DNA of 64,000 bases from CAZGMJ01 sp964526785 (GTDB lineage: Bacteria; Planctomycetota; Phycisphaerae; Sedimentisphaerales; Anaerobacaceae). The translations under genes were made by a program, and so were the position numbers. The stretch lies in assembly GCA_964526785.1 (NCBI GenBank), contig CAZGMJ010000009.1, forward strand, positions 55,206-119,205, written 5' to 3'. Under the pieces are notes generated by a model. The model did no database searches. It had not been told where the DNA came from and was given only the letters and a program-made list of their open reading frames with translations. Below are positions 16,609-25,271 of this stretch, in pieces (positions within the stretch are counted from its first letter, which is position 1; every line of letters begins with the position of its first letter).

Positions 16609-17017
16609 GCGGACGCGGGCACAGTTTCTTTGGCCCGTATGCCGCGCATAGTTCATAGCGAATGATTAGTTCTTGACAGTATATGGCCTATGGAGACCAA
16701 TGAGGCCAGTTTCGGCCACTCAATCGGCAGGTTTTTCGCGAATCCGCCGATTGAGTGCTAGTTCTGAGCTTGTGAAGAGGGGATGACCGAGAATGTGACG
16801 AGAATCTGTGCCGCTCCAGTGTAGATCGGCGTATGCGATGCGTTTGCAAGAAGCAAAATGCTGTAGCTTGGGCGGGCCGGCACGTTTTGGGGGCATTCCG
16901 GGAGACGCGTCGGTCATTTTGGTGAATCGAGCATGTTGCGGACAGGAGTAGCAGTTTATCGCTTCCACGGGCAAATCCTGGAGAGAGGTTCTTCTCAGAA
17001 GCTGTTGGCTTGTTGAG
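16609..17017. other. Intergenic region with a 12-bp inverted repeat
   Basis: The region is 409 bases between ppiC and the HzsA-related gene. It contains CACTCAATCGGC (16717-16728) and its perfect reverse complement (16746-16757) around a 17-base loop, with no T-run, so it may be an operator or RNA hairpin rather than a terminator. A TTGACA at 16673-16678 lacks a clear -10 partner. Confidence 0.55.
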
Positions 17018-19537
17018 GTGGTATTTGTGCGGTTCTGTGACGCTAAATCGTGCTGGGTGCGGTCTTTGTTGGCGGCGTTTGTGTTGCTGGCGGCCACTGC
17101 GCCGGCCTCAGCGCAGGGACGGATCGAGTTCGATGAACTGCCTCAGCACGTGCAAGCGGTCGTCCGTGATCGCTTTGCGGATGCGGAGATTCTCGAGGCC
17201 ACCCACTTCAACGAAGACGGCGTCGTCGGCTTCGAGGTCATAATCGAGCACGACGACCGCGTGCTCGGCGTGATCCTCGCCCAGGACGGCAAGATCGAAG
17301 GGGTCTGGCGTCCGGACGACGGGGCGGAGGAGGAGGATGAGCGGGCCGAATACGAAGGCGATGAGGAGGCGTTCGAGGAAGACGAATGGGAGGAGGTGCG
17401 CCGTTGGGAGGGAAGACCGGTCGCCTTTACACCGACGTACGTGCGCCGCGCTTCGGATGATTTGGGGCTCGGGGTCGAGCGGATCGTTTTCGTCAAACGT
17501 CATACGTACGTGTCCAGTCACTTCTATACCGACTTCATTGACGGTTGCGACAGATACGGCGGCAACCTCTGCGTCCTATCGCTCGGTACGGGGCGGGTGC
17601 GAGAACTGGTCCCCGAGCTGGCGGACGGCATCTTCGGCCGCTACGACCTGTCTTTCGATGCCAGGCGAATTGTCTTCGACTGGAAACGCTGCGACGAGGA
17701 GGGCTTTCGCATCTATGAGGTCGGTGTCGACGGGCGGGGGCTGCGGCAACTGACGTTCCCACCGAAGGACGAGGCCGAGCGGATCGCCAAGTACGACAAC
17801 TCCTTTCTCGGCGAAACCGCCCAGCGGTACAACCACCACACCGACGATATGCACCCATGCTATCTGCCGGACGGCGGGATTTGCTTCACCTCGACCCGCT
17901 GCGAGTACGGCACGCTTTGCGATGCGCCCGATATACTGACCACTACCGTGCTGTACCGCATGGACGCTGACGGTCGTAATATGGTGAAGCTTACCAACAG
18001 CGCCGTCAGCGAGTTCTCGCCCAGCATTATGGACGACGGGCGCATTCTCTACACGCGCTGGGAATACGTCGACAAGGGGCAGCTTGGCGTCAAGTGTCTC
18101 TGGGCGATGTGCCCCGACGGCACAAAGTCGGTCGAGATCTACGGCAACGACATCCCTTTCCCGCCAACAATGCTGCACGGGCGGCAGATCCCCGGGCGAG
18201 CGAACCTGTTTGTCATGCTCGGCACGCCGCACTTTCCCCAGAGCGGCATCGGTACGGTCATTCGCGTCGACACGTCGAGGGATATCCGCACCGCCGCGCC
18301 GATGACCTACGTCACGCCATACGTGGACGTCCAGCAGGAGGCGGGCTGGAATCAGTATGCCGACGGCCGGTGGCGCATGCGCTCGCGCGGGCCCCTGTAC
18401 ATGGACCCATATCCGCTCAGCGCGACGCAATTCCTCGTCGCCCACAACCACGACCGCGACTGGGACGAAGCCGACGCCTACGATTTGTATCTGCTCGACG
18501 ACAAAGGCAATCACACGCTGATCTACGACGATGCGGAGATTTCATGCTGGCAGCCGATGCCGCTGAGGCCGCGGACCAAGCCGCCGGTCCTGCCTTCGCA
18601 GAGGAACCCCAAGCTTGCACGAAGGAACCAGGCCGCGTGCGTCGTGCAGGACGTTCACCGCGGCCTGGCCGGCGTCGAACGGGGGACAGTCAAGTATCTG
18701 CGCATCATGGAGCAACTTCCCCGTCCGTGGGATGCGCGGCACTTCTGGGACCAGCATTGCGAATACACCGGTCATTCCCTGCTTAGCCTCGGCAGCGTGC
18801 TGGGCGTCAAAGTCATGCACGGGATCGTGCCGGTTTATGAGGATGGTTCGGCGCATTTCCTCGTGCCGGCCGACCGCAACATCTACTTTCAGGCCCTGGA
18901 CGAGGATTATCTGGAAGTGCAGCGAGAGCGCACATATGTGAACTATCGTCCGGGCGAGACACGATCCTGCGTGGGCTGTCACGAGCGGCCCGGCGACGTT
19001 CCGGCTGATGACGGACGTATGCCAATCGCGTTGACCAAACCGGCGTCGCTGCCCGGTCCACAGCCCGGTGACGCAACGGCCGCCCGCGCCATTCACTATC
19101 CCACCGACGTACAGCCCGTGCTGGACCGGCACTGCGTTCGGTGTCACGGCGCTGACGAACCGGCCGACGACCTCGATCTATCAAGCGAGATGACGGAGCA
19201 CTTTTGCCTGTCTTACGAGCGCCTTATCGAGCGCGATCTGATCGAGACGCGCAATGAAGGATCGGGCTGGGACGGCACAGAGTACCTGCCGCCCTACTCG
19301 CTTGGCTCCGGGGTGAGCCGGCTGGTTGAGGTTTTGCGCGAGGGTCACGAGGGCGTTGAACTGTCTCGCGAGGAAATGCTCAAGATCACCACGTGGATCG
19401 ACGCCAACGGCCAGTATTACGGCAGCTACTACGGCCGGAAGCACATTCGATTCAGGAGCCACCCGTACTTCCGCCCCGCGCCGACCTTCGAGCAGGCCGT
19501 CAGCACCACAGCCCCTTTACCTGTCGACCAACGATAG
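17018..19537 (+). CDS. HzsA-related secreted beta-propeller with two c-type haem sites
   Basis: This 839-residue exported protein starts at GTG 17018 and has a signal peptide (SLLAAFVLLAATAPASAQG). It then has an acidic linker (residues 105-130, mostly Glu/Asp), a TolB/PD40-type propeller (LSFDARRIVFDWKR, PCYLPDGGICFTSTR, FSPSIMDDGRILYTRWEY) and a C-terminal cytochrome-like part. That part has two CXXCH haem c motifs: Cys651-Val-Gly-Cys-His655 and Cys706-Val-Arg-Cys-His710. This architecture matches proteins annotated as related to the hydrazine synthase alpha subunit, which are widespread in planctomycetes that do not perform anammox. Codons end in C more often than in the neighbouring genes. 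The role is unknown; redox or electron transfer in the periplasm is likely. Confidence 0.82.
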   Translation: MVFVRFCDAKSCWVRSLLAAFVLLAATAPASAQGRIEFDELPQHVQAVVRDRFADAEILEATHFNEDGVVGFEVIIEHDDRVLGVILAQDGKIEGVWRPDDGAEEEDERAEYEGDEEAFEEDEWEEVRRWEGRPVAFTPTYVRRASDDLGLGVERIVFVKRHTYVSSHFYTDFIDGCDRYGGNLCVLSLGTGRVRELVPELADGIFGRYDLSFDARRIVFDWKRCDEEGFRIYEVGVDGRGLRQLTFPPKDEAERIAKYDNSFLGETAQRYNHHTDDMHPCYLPDGGICFTSTRCEYGTLCDAPDILTTTVLYRMDADGRNMVKLTNSAVSEFSPSIMDDGRILYTRWEYVDKGQLGVKCLWAMCPDGTKSVEIYGNDIPFPPTMLHGRQIPGRANLFVMLGTPHFPQSGIGTVIRVDTSRDIRTAAPMTYVTPYVDVQQEAGWNQYADGRWRMRSRGPLYMDPYPLSATQFLVAHNHDRDWDEADAYDLYLLDDKGNHTLIYDDAEISCWQPMPLRPRTKPPVLPSQRNPKLARRNQAACVVQDVHRGLAGVERGTVKYLRIMEQLPRPWDARHFWDQHCEYTGHSLLSLGSVLGVKVMHGIVPVYEDGSAHFLVPADRNIYFQALDEDYLEVQRERTYVNYRPGETRSCVGCHERPGDVPADDGRMPIALTKPASLPGPQPGDATAARAIHYPTDVQPVLDRHCVRCHGADEPADDLDLSSEMTEHFCLSYERLIERDLIETRNEGSGWDGTEYLPPYSLGSGVSRLVEVLREGHEGVELSREEMLKITTWIDANGQYYGSYYGRKHIRFRSHPYFRPAPTFEQAVSTTAPLPVDQR

Positions 19538-19625
19538 CCGGATTCACACATCCAGTTTACGTCGGGGGGCGCCCCATGGAATGCCCGGCGGCCAGGTCCG
19601 CGGGTCCGCGCGAATCAGACAGGCT

Positions 19626-21023
19626 CTACCGCTGATGTTCGAGGACGACGACTGAAGCGACGGGGTCCGGTGCGGCAGGCGGAAGGTGGATAAGCAGGCT
19701 ATCTTCGTCACGCTCGATTCGGAGGCTCTCTTGCTCTTTATCCGCCAGCATATAGGCCCGTTGGGGCCTGATGTTCTCGGCGGGGATTCGAAGCGTCCGC
19801 GTCTGCGGCCAGTCGAAGATGTGGGCATAGATGCGGCCGCTCTTGCGGGTGTAGCGACCCCACGAGGGCTTTTCGAAGGGGCTGGCCTGCGTGGCATAGA
19901 TAGATTCGCTGTTGACGCGCATCCAATCACCGATGGCGTGCATACTCACGATGCTCTGTTGGGGTATGGCACCATCGCCCTTCGGGCCGATGTTCAGCAG
20001 GTAGTTGCCGCCTTTGGAGACGATATCGATCAGATTGCGAATGAGCTGCTCGGAGGATTTCCAGGCGTGGTCGTGTTCGCTGTAGCCCCAGGTTGTGTTC
20101 ATCGTCATGCAGACTTCCCAGTCGATGCCCGCAATGCCCGTATCGGGGATGTGCTGCTCGGGGGTGGTGAAGTCGCCCTGTTCGGGTCTGAGGGCTTTTA
20201 GTCGATCGGCGTGTGCGGAGTCCTTCGGCGAGGTGATATGGTAGAGGCGGTTGTTGCTGACAATATCGGGTTGATGCCTGCGGACCATAGCCATCAGTTC
20301 GTCGGCCCTCCAGAACGGGCCTTCACTGCCCTTCTTGGAATAGTCCCACCAGATGATGTCCAGCGGGCCATAGCGGGTCATCAGTTCGCGGACCTGGTGG
20401 TGGAGATAGTTCACATAGATGTCGTGGGTGCGCGGTCCGTTGGGGGACGGCCGGCCTTTCAGCGGATGGGGCAGTGCACCGGCGGCGACATAGTCGTACT
20501 GCGGATGATGCCAGTCGATCACGGAGTGATAGAGGCCCACTTTGAGGTCCTGGGCCCTGCAGGCGTCGACGATTTCCTTACAGAGGTCGCGTCCGATCAG
20601 ATCATGGGCATCGTAAGTAGTGACATCGGAATCATGCAGGCAGAAGCCGTCGTGGTGTTTCGAGGTAAAGACGACGTAGCGACAGCCTGCCCGGCGGGCC
20701 AGCCGGGCCCAATCGTCGGCAAAGCCCTTGCTGGGTCGAAAACGGGGTACGGCCTGGTGTGCGTATTCCCAGGTATCGGCTTTTACGCGCTGCTGGATCC
20801 ACTCCATGCCGCCGCGTTCGGCGACTTTCCGGCCTTTCCACGTACCGGCCAGTCCCGAGTAGAGTCCCCAGTGCACGAACATGCCGAAACGGGCCCGGCG
20901 CCACCACTGCATGCGCCGTTCCTGCCGGCGCTGTGCTTCAGTTGCGGCGTCTGCGGCATCGACACCGGCAGCGCACAACATCGATAGCAGGATCATTGCG
21001 ATCAGAGAACGTCGTATACTCAT
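19626..21023 (-). CDS. Secreted GH29 alpha-L-fucosidase
   Basis: This 465-residue exported glycosidase has a signal peptide (SLIAMILLSMLCAAGVDA), then the GH29 barrel (FGMFVHWGLYSGLAGTW, FTSKHHDGFCLHDSDVTTYD, SKGGNYLLNIGPKGDG). The nucleophile is expected to be the Asp of LDIIWWDYSKK. It would release fucose from outside-cell glycans. The start at 21023 has GGAGG upstream. It lies 55 bases downstream of nagB on the same strand, so it is probably the last gene of a DUF4954-nagB-fucosidase operon that combines glycan cutting with amino-sugar use. Unlike the fucosidase at 13025-15136 it has no esterase domain. Confidence 0.9.
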   Translation of the reverse strand: MSIRRSLIAMILLSMLCAAGVDAADAATEAQRRQERRMQWWRRARFGMFVHWGLYSGLAGTWKGRKVAERGGMEWIQQRVKADTWEYAHQAVPRFRPSKGFADDWARLARRAGCRYVVFTSKHHDGFCLHDSDVTTYDAHDLIGRDLCKEIVDACRAQDLKVGLYHSVIDWHHPQYDYVAAGALPHPLKGRPSPNGPRTHDIYVNYLHHQVRELMTRYGPLDIIWWDYSKKGSEGPFWRADELMAMVRRHQPDIVSNNRLYHITSPKDSAHADRLKALRPEQGDFTTPEQHIPDTGIAGIDWEVCMTMNTTWGYSEHDHAWKSSEQLIRNLIDIVSKGGNYLLNIGPKGDGAIPQQSIVSMHAIGDWMRVNSESIYATQASPFEKPSWGRYTRKSGRIYAHIFDWPQTRTLRIPAENIRPQRAYMLADKEQESLRIERDEDSLLIHLPPAAPDPVASVVVLEHQR

Positions 21024-21078
21024 CGTGTTATCCTCCACGGTCGGGGGTGATTGTCACCGTCGCAGCGCGAAGTCCGGG

Positions 21079-21891
21079 TCAGCTCAGCAGGCCGGCGGGG
21101 TCGAGATTCGCCGACTCGATATCCCTGAAGTAATTTGCGGTGCCGACCTTGAGTTCGACGGTTGCTTCGTCGTCGCAGACGATTATGCCTCTGGGATGCG
21201 TCTGGAGGGCGGTGATCGTCCACATATGATTGACACTTCCTTCGATGGCCTGCTGGAGTGCGCGGGCCTTGTTGTGGCCGTTGACGATGATCAGGACTTC
21301 GCGGGCGTCCATCACGGTTCCGACGCCGACGGTCAGGGCGGTTTTCGGGACCTGATTGATGTCACCGTCAAAGAAGCGGGAATTGGCGACGATGGTGTCG
21401 TAGGTAAGGGTCTTGACGCGCGTTCGGGAGGCCAGCGAGGAACCGGGTTCGTTGAAGGCGATATGCCCGTCGGGGCCGATACCGCCGACGAACAGGCGGA
21501 TACCGCCGACCTTCTCGATCTTCGCTTCGTAGGCTTCGCATTCGGCCTGGAGGTCGGGAGCGTTGCCGTTGAGAATGTTGACGTTTTCCTGGGGGATATC
21601 GATGTGGCTGAAGAAGTTGTTCCACATGAAGGAGTGATAGCTTTCCGGATGGTCTTTGGGGATGCCGACGTATTCGTCCATGTTAAACGTTACGACGTTT
21701 TTGAATGAGACGACGCCCTTCTTGTTCAGCTCGATACATTTGCGGTACATGCCAAGGGGGGACGAACCGGTCGGCAGGCCGAGGACGAACGGTTTGGAGT
21801 CGGCGGGTTTGAAATCCCTTATGCTTTTTGCGACGTAGTTGGCAGCCCACCGGGACGCCAATTCATAGTCCGACTGGATGATCACTCTCAT
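21079..21891 (-). CDS. nagB: Glucosamine-6-phosphate deaminase
   Basis: This 270-residue cytoplasmic enzyme converts glucosamine 6-phosphate to fructose 6-phosphate and ammonia. Typical NagB blocks are present: LGLPTGSSPLGMY (phosphate binding), FNMDEYVGI (with the catalytic Asp), WNNFFSHIDI and GGIGPDGHIAFNEPGSS. The length matches the E. coli enzyme. The ATG overlaps the stop of the upstream DUF4954 gene (TAATG), so the two are translationally coupled. With the fucosidase downstream it points to growth on amino-sugar-containing, fucosylated glycans. Confidence 0.95.
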   Translation of the reverse strand: MRVIIQSDYELASRWAANYVAKSIRDFKPADSKPFVLGLPTGSSPLGMYRKCIELNKKGVVSFKNVVTFNMDEYVGIPKDHPESYHSFMWNNFFSHIDIPQENVNILNGNAPDLQAECEAYEAKIEKVGGIRLFVGGIGPDGHIAFNEPGSSLASRTRVKTLTYDTIVANSRFFDGDINQVPKTALTVGVGTVMDAREVLIIVNGHNKARALQQAIEGSVNHMWTITALQTHPRGIIVCDDEATVELKVGTANYFRDIESANLDPAGLLS

Positions 21892-23909
21892 TATCTGTCC
21901 CCTTTTGCTTCACTCTGTACGGCAATGCGCTTGACTGCGGCGATTACATCATCGCCGAGTCTGGTCTTGCGTTCTATATGCTCCATGATTTCGGATACGA
22001 AGCTATTATCCACGAGGGTCCCGCGGACGGCGGCAAAGTCGTCAACTTTCGTCTCTTCGTCGCCATCGGTACCGTACCCAATCTGGGCGGTCGCGGCAAA
22101 CTCTTTTTTGGCGTCCGCGTAGAGCATGTTGTCGAGTTCGACCACGGCATGTTTCCAGTCGCTTATGAGTTTTACGATTTCTTCGACCGTCATTTGGGAG
22201 ACGGGTTTGCCCATCTTCTCTTCGAGGACTCGGGCGGCCCAGGCCCATTCGTACATGGGGTAGTCGGCATGCACAGCGGCGAACGCATCGCTGAGTTCGT
22301 CGAGGGTTGCGATGTCACCGTTTTCGATGCGCTCGAGCAAATCTTCCACGCACTCTTGCGGTGCGAGCAGGCCTACAAGGTCGAGCCATTTGCCGGTGCC
22401 CACAGTCGTCTGCGGTTCGAGGACATGGCGAAGGGCGTCGAGGTCGGGCAGGTCTTTGGCTTCGAGGCGGGCGATAAGGCAGTTGCCCAGAAACTTCGTT
22501 GTGCCGATATCGTAGAGGCGGATGCCTCTGTGGAGGGAGTTGTTCTTGATTCTGACGTTGTTATAGGTGTAGTACTCGGTGTGCTCGCCTGCGGCCTGCA
22601 GCAATCCCCTGAGCAGGCGGGTGCCGTTGAGCATTTTCCGGACCGTGAAGGGGCTGAGCAGTTTGAAATTGATGAGGTCGAGTTTGTGCGGGTCTTTGCG
22701 TTTGTCTCTCCTGGGCCATTTGCGGGCATCCCGGACGGTGCCTGCGCTGCGGAGGTTGACTCCCGGGGCGAGGATGCTTTCGTCCTCGTGTTCGATCAGA
22801 TAGGAGAAGGGCAGATCGGATGTGTCGGAGTTTCTGTAGTGCCTGCCCATGACGACGGTAAAGGCGCCGACTTTTGCGGGCCAGAGCATGTAGGAATCGC
22901 TTGCGGTTTTGGAGCCACGTTCGACGACGCCCTGATGGACGGGCCCGAGTTTGTACATGTGGTTACTCTGGTTGGTTCCGCTGCCCGCGTTGAGGAAAGA
23001 GAACAGTCCTGCGATGAGAAGGGTGGATTTGTGGTGTGTGACGGTGTAGGGGCCGGCGAATATGGCGCAGGCTTCGCCGTGAAAGCCGCCACAGTTGGCG
23101 AAGAAGACGGAGTTCTCCGCGGAGTATTGTTTGGCCAGTTCGGTTCCCTGGCCGACGAAGCATTTTGAGACGAGGGTGCCGTCGGTGATGCGTGAACCGC
23201 TGGCGGCGATGAAGTCCTCGGCGATCACGCCGGGACCGATGTAGACAGGGTCCTCGGGACAACTGTTGATCGATCCATTCTCGAGCCGGTTGACGCCTTC
23301 GACGACGGCGGCCGGGCCGATTCGCACGTTCTTGATGATGCGGCAGTTCACCAGACGGGTCCGGCAGCCCACGGCACCGACCGAGCCGGTGACTGATTCG
23401 GTGTAGGCACGGGCCATATTGGTGAGTGCGTCCACGACCTTCGGGCGGTGGCGATAGAACGCCATCAAGTATGCGGTCTGGGAGGTGAGTTTGTCGAAGA
23501 TGGGGATTTCACGGCCGCCGCCTTCGTTGACGACTTCCGCTTCGACGCCGTTGCCGAAGGAGCTTTCACCATCGACCGCGAGCAGGTCCACGTTTTCGAT
23601 CACGACATCATCTTCTATGACATAGTTGGCGATGCAGTTGCGGACCTGATCGATATAGACGTTGTCGCCGATGGTGCAATTATGAAGCCGGGCGTTGCTG
23701 ATTCCGGTAGGCTTTTCGACGCCTCCGAAAAAGGAAACCGTACCTTGCGAGATGCCGAGTTTTATCTGGCCGGAGAAGCAGGTCCGATGCACACGATCTA
23801 CGGAGAAGCCTTCTGCCACGCGGACCTGCGACCAATTGGCACAGGTGCATTGCTGGTGTACGAGCTTGTCGATTTCGTCTGACGATAGCTGTCTGTATTC
23901 ACGTGCCAT
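21891..23909 (-). CDS. DUF4954 family protein (left-handed beta-helix, sugar-nucleotidyl/acyltransferase-like)
   Basis: This 672-residue protein matches the DUF4954 group known from Bacteroidota, Spirochaetota and Planctomycetota. The first 350 residues are rich in hexapeptide-like repeats (NCTIGDNVYIDQVRNCIAN, DPVYIGPGVIAEDFIA), suggesting a left-handed beta-helix. Characteristic stretches include GTNQSNHMYKLGPVHQG and FTVVMGRHYRN. The C-terminal third is helical. Its reaction is not established; coupling to nagB (TAATG overlap) argues for a job in amino-sugar phosphate metabolism or its control. Confidence 0.85.
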   Translation of the reverse strand: MAREYRQLSSDEIDKLVHQQCTCANWSQVRVAEGFSVDRVHRTCFSGQIKLGISQGTVSFFGGVEKPTGISNARLHNCTIGDNVYIDQVRNCIANYVIEDDVVIENVDLLAVDGESSFGNGVEAEVVNEGGGREIPIFDKLTSQTAYLMAFYRHRPKVVDALTNMARAYTESVTGSVGAVGCRTRLVNCRIIKNVRIGPAAVVEGVNRLENGSINSCPEDPVYIGPGVIAEDFIAASGSRITDGTLVSKCFVGQGTELAKQYSAENSVFFANCGGFHGEACAIFAGPYTVTHHKSTLLIAGLFSFLNAGSGTNQSNHMYKLGPVHQGVVERGSKTASDSYMLWPAKVGAFTVVMGRHYRNSDTSDLPFSYLIEHEDESILAPGVNLRSAGTVRDARKWPRRDKRKDPHKLDLINFKLLSPFTVRKMLNGTRLLRGLLQAAGEHTEYYTYNNVRIKNNSLHRGIRLYDIGTTKFLGNCLIARLEAKDLPDLDALRHVLEPQTTVGTGKWLDLVGLLAPQECVEDLLERIENGDIATLDELSDAFAAVHADYPMYEWAWAARVLEEKMGKPVSQMTVEEIVKLISDWKHAVVELDNMLYADAKKEFAATAQIGYGTDGDEETKVDDFAAVRGTLVDNSFVSEIMEHIERKTRLGDDVIAAVKRIAVQSEAKGDR

Positions 23910-24222
23910 GGGACCACCTTCTCATTGAGTAGATACAGTGAAAAGCCGATAATCGTGGTTGTTTTTTCGGCAAGAACGGGTCTCGTGCTTAAGGCTATAT
24001 TACCTAACTACATGCCCTCGCAGTACAGTCCGATAAGAAAGGCAACTTCTAACAGGATAGCTGTTAGTTGTTGATTCGGACCATGTTAAAATAGGCAACT
24101 TTCATTCCTTCAAACGTCCCAGAATCTCCCTGATATTGACACCGTGACGCGGTCTTTGCGCGGGTCGAATATTAATCTCGAAATTTCATTCAAAATCTGA
24201 AGGAATGTATTGCGAGGGGCCG
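23910..24222. other. Divergent intergenic region with a small hairpin and direct repeat
   Basis: CTAACAG-GATAG-CTGTTAG (24049-24067) is a perfect 7-bp hairpin. It lies between two AGGCAACTT direct repeats (24040-24048 and 24093-24101). The region separates two divergent genes and is A/T richer than its surroundings, so it is a plausible regulatory site for the DUF4954-nagB operon. Confidence 0.45.
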
Positions 24223-24831
24223 ATGATTTATTCTATAGTCCTTTGCAGTTCCGCAAGGCATTTTGTCGTTTTCTTCAAGAGTTTTGGAATGTCCAATCAA
24301 CCGCGGGTAGTTAAAGTATTGGCGTCACTGCTTGCCTCCATGACCATCGGTGCAATCGTTCTTATGGCGCTTGGTCACAATCCTCCGGCGGCCGGGCCGT
24401 GGTCGCTTTCGCGGAGTCTGCGGGCGGATTCCATTCAGTTGACGATCGATTCGGAGGTAGTGCAATCCCCCGGTCGATGGGATCGCATCGAGGTATGCTA
24501 CAGCGGAACGCAGTCCGGCAATATCGAGCAACTGGCGCAACTAAGCGGTTTGACGAGCGCCAAGGCGCTGAACTGTCACTTTGTCGTATGTAACGGCGTC
24601 GGCGGAAATGACGGACAGGTGTTGCCGACGGAGAAGTGGTTGCGGCAATGGTCGATCACGCCGGGAGCAGGCTGGCGGGGTACGAACACGACGATTCGCA
24701 TTTGTGTTGTGGGCGACGGCCTGACGAAGCATTGCACGAATGCTCAATTGCGGAAGGTCGATGCTCTTGCGAAAGAGCTTGGACGGAGGTTCGGGATCAA
24801 CCGACCGGCGGTCTATCCCCGGAACTGGTAA
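24223..24831 (+). CDS. Degenerate peptidoglycan-recognition / amidase-like membrane protein
   Basis: This protein of about 202 residues has an N-terminal transmembrane helix (LASLLASMTIGAIVLMAL) and an extracytoplasmic domain. The order W-x-x-I, then CYSGTQSGNIEQLAQLSG, NCHFVVCNGVGGNDGQV, WLRQW and TTIRICVVGD follows the PGRP / amidase_2 fold. The second His (NCHFVV) is kept, but the usual first zinc histidines (HHS) are replaced by Cys-Tyr-Ser. It is therefore probably a binding rather than a cleaving protein. ATG 24223 has GAGGGG upstream; 24289 is an alternative start directly before the helix. Confidence 0.55.
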   Translation: MIYSIVLCSSARHFVVFFKSFGMSNQPRVVKVLASLLASMTIGAIVLMALGHNPPAAGPWSLSRSLRADSIQLTIDSEVVQSPGRWDRIEVCYSGTQSGNIEQLAQLSGLTSAKALNCHFVVCNGVGGNDGQVLPTEKWLRQWSITPGAGWRGTNTTIRICVVGDGLTKHCTNAQLRKVDALAKELGRRFGINRPAVYPRNW

Positions 24832-25271
24832 CCTGCAGCGGCATCGCCACCATTGATTCATTTCTCATCGTCCTTTCGTTGATTTCATGCGACGGACGTT
24901 CCTGCGCGTTGGCACAACAGTGTTTGGCCGCTATTGCTTCCTACCAGAGTGTATTGACGAACGGGCGAGATGACTTTCGTCGTGCAGGAGAGGAAATGGC
25001 AAGGCCGACCAACAGAGACATAACTCCTTTGGACGCAATGGCTTAAGCTCTTCGCCCTTCGATTTACGGCATGATTTCCCGCGTTTTTTTGTTGACACCG
25101 AGTGCGGGGGGTCCCATAATCTTAACTTAGGAGCTTTGGGGCACATGGAAAAAGCTTCTGCGAGTTTCGTTGCTCACCGCGGCCTTACCATTTGCGGCGG
25201 GTCCATGCGGTGGTTTCGATGTCGGCGAGCGGTCCCAAGGCGTGATGATTACCTTTATACAGGAGGGTCTT
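24832..25271. other. Intergenic region with promoter and long leader
   Basis: The region holds the promoter at 25092-25120 and a leader of about 145 bases before the PEP-CTERM gene. In the frame of that gene the leader is open and reads KKLLRVSLLTAALPFAAGP, a signal-peptide-like string without a start codon. It could be the remnant of an older exported protein. Confidence 0.4.
25092..25120 (+). promoter_or_regulatory. Sigma70-like promoter of the PEP-CTERM gene
   Basis: TTGACA (25092-25097), a 17-base spacer and CATAAT (25115-25120). Transcription would start near 25127, leaving a leader of about 145 bases. Confidence 0.6.

Noticed and set aside
17018..19537. Evidence for anammox metabolism
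   Set aside because: Only an HzsA-related protein is present. No hydrazine synthase beta/gamma or hydrazine dehydrogenase genes are seen, and such relatives are common in other planctomycetes.
24636..25046. 136-codon plus-strand frame after the PGRP-like gene
   Set aside because: It overlaps the end of that gene in another frame and shows no motif or ribosome site.
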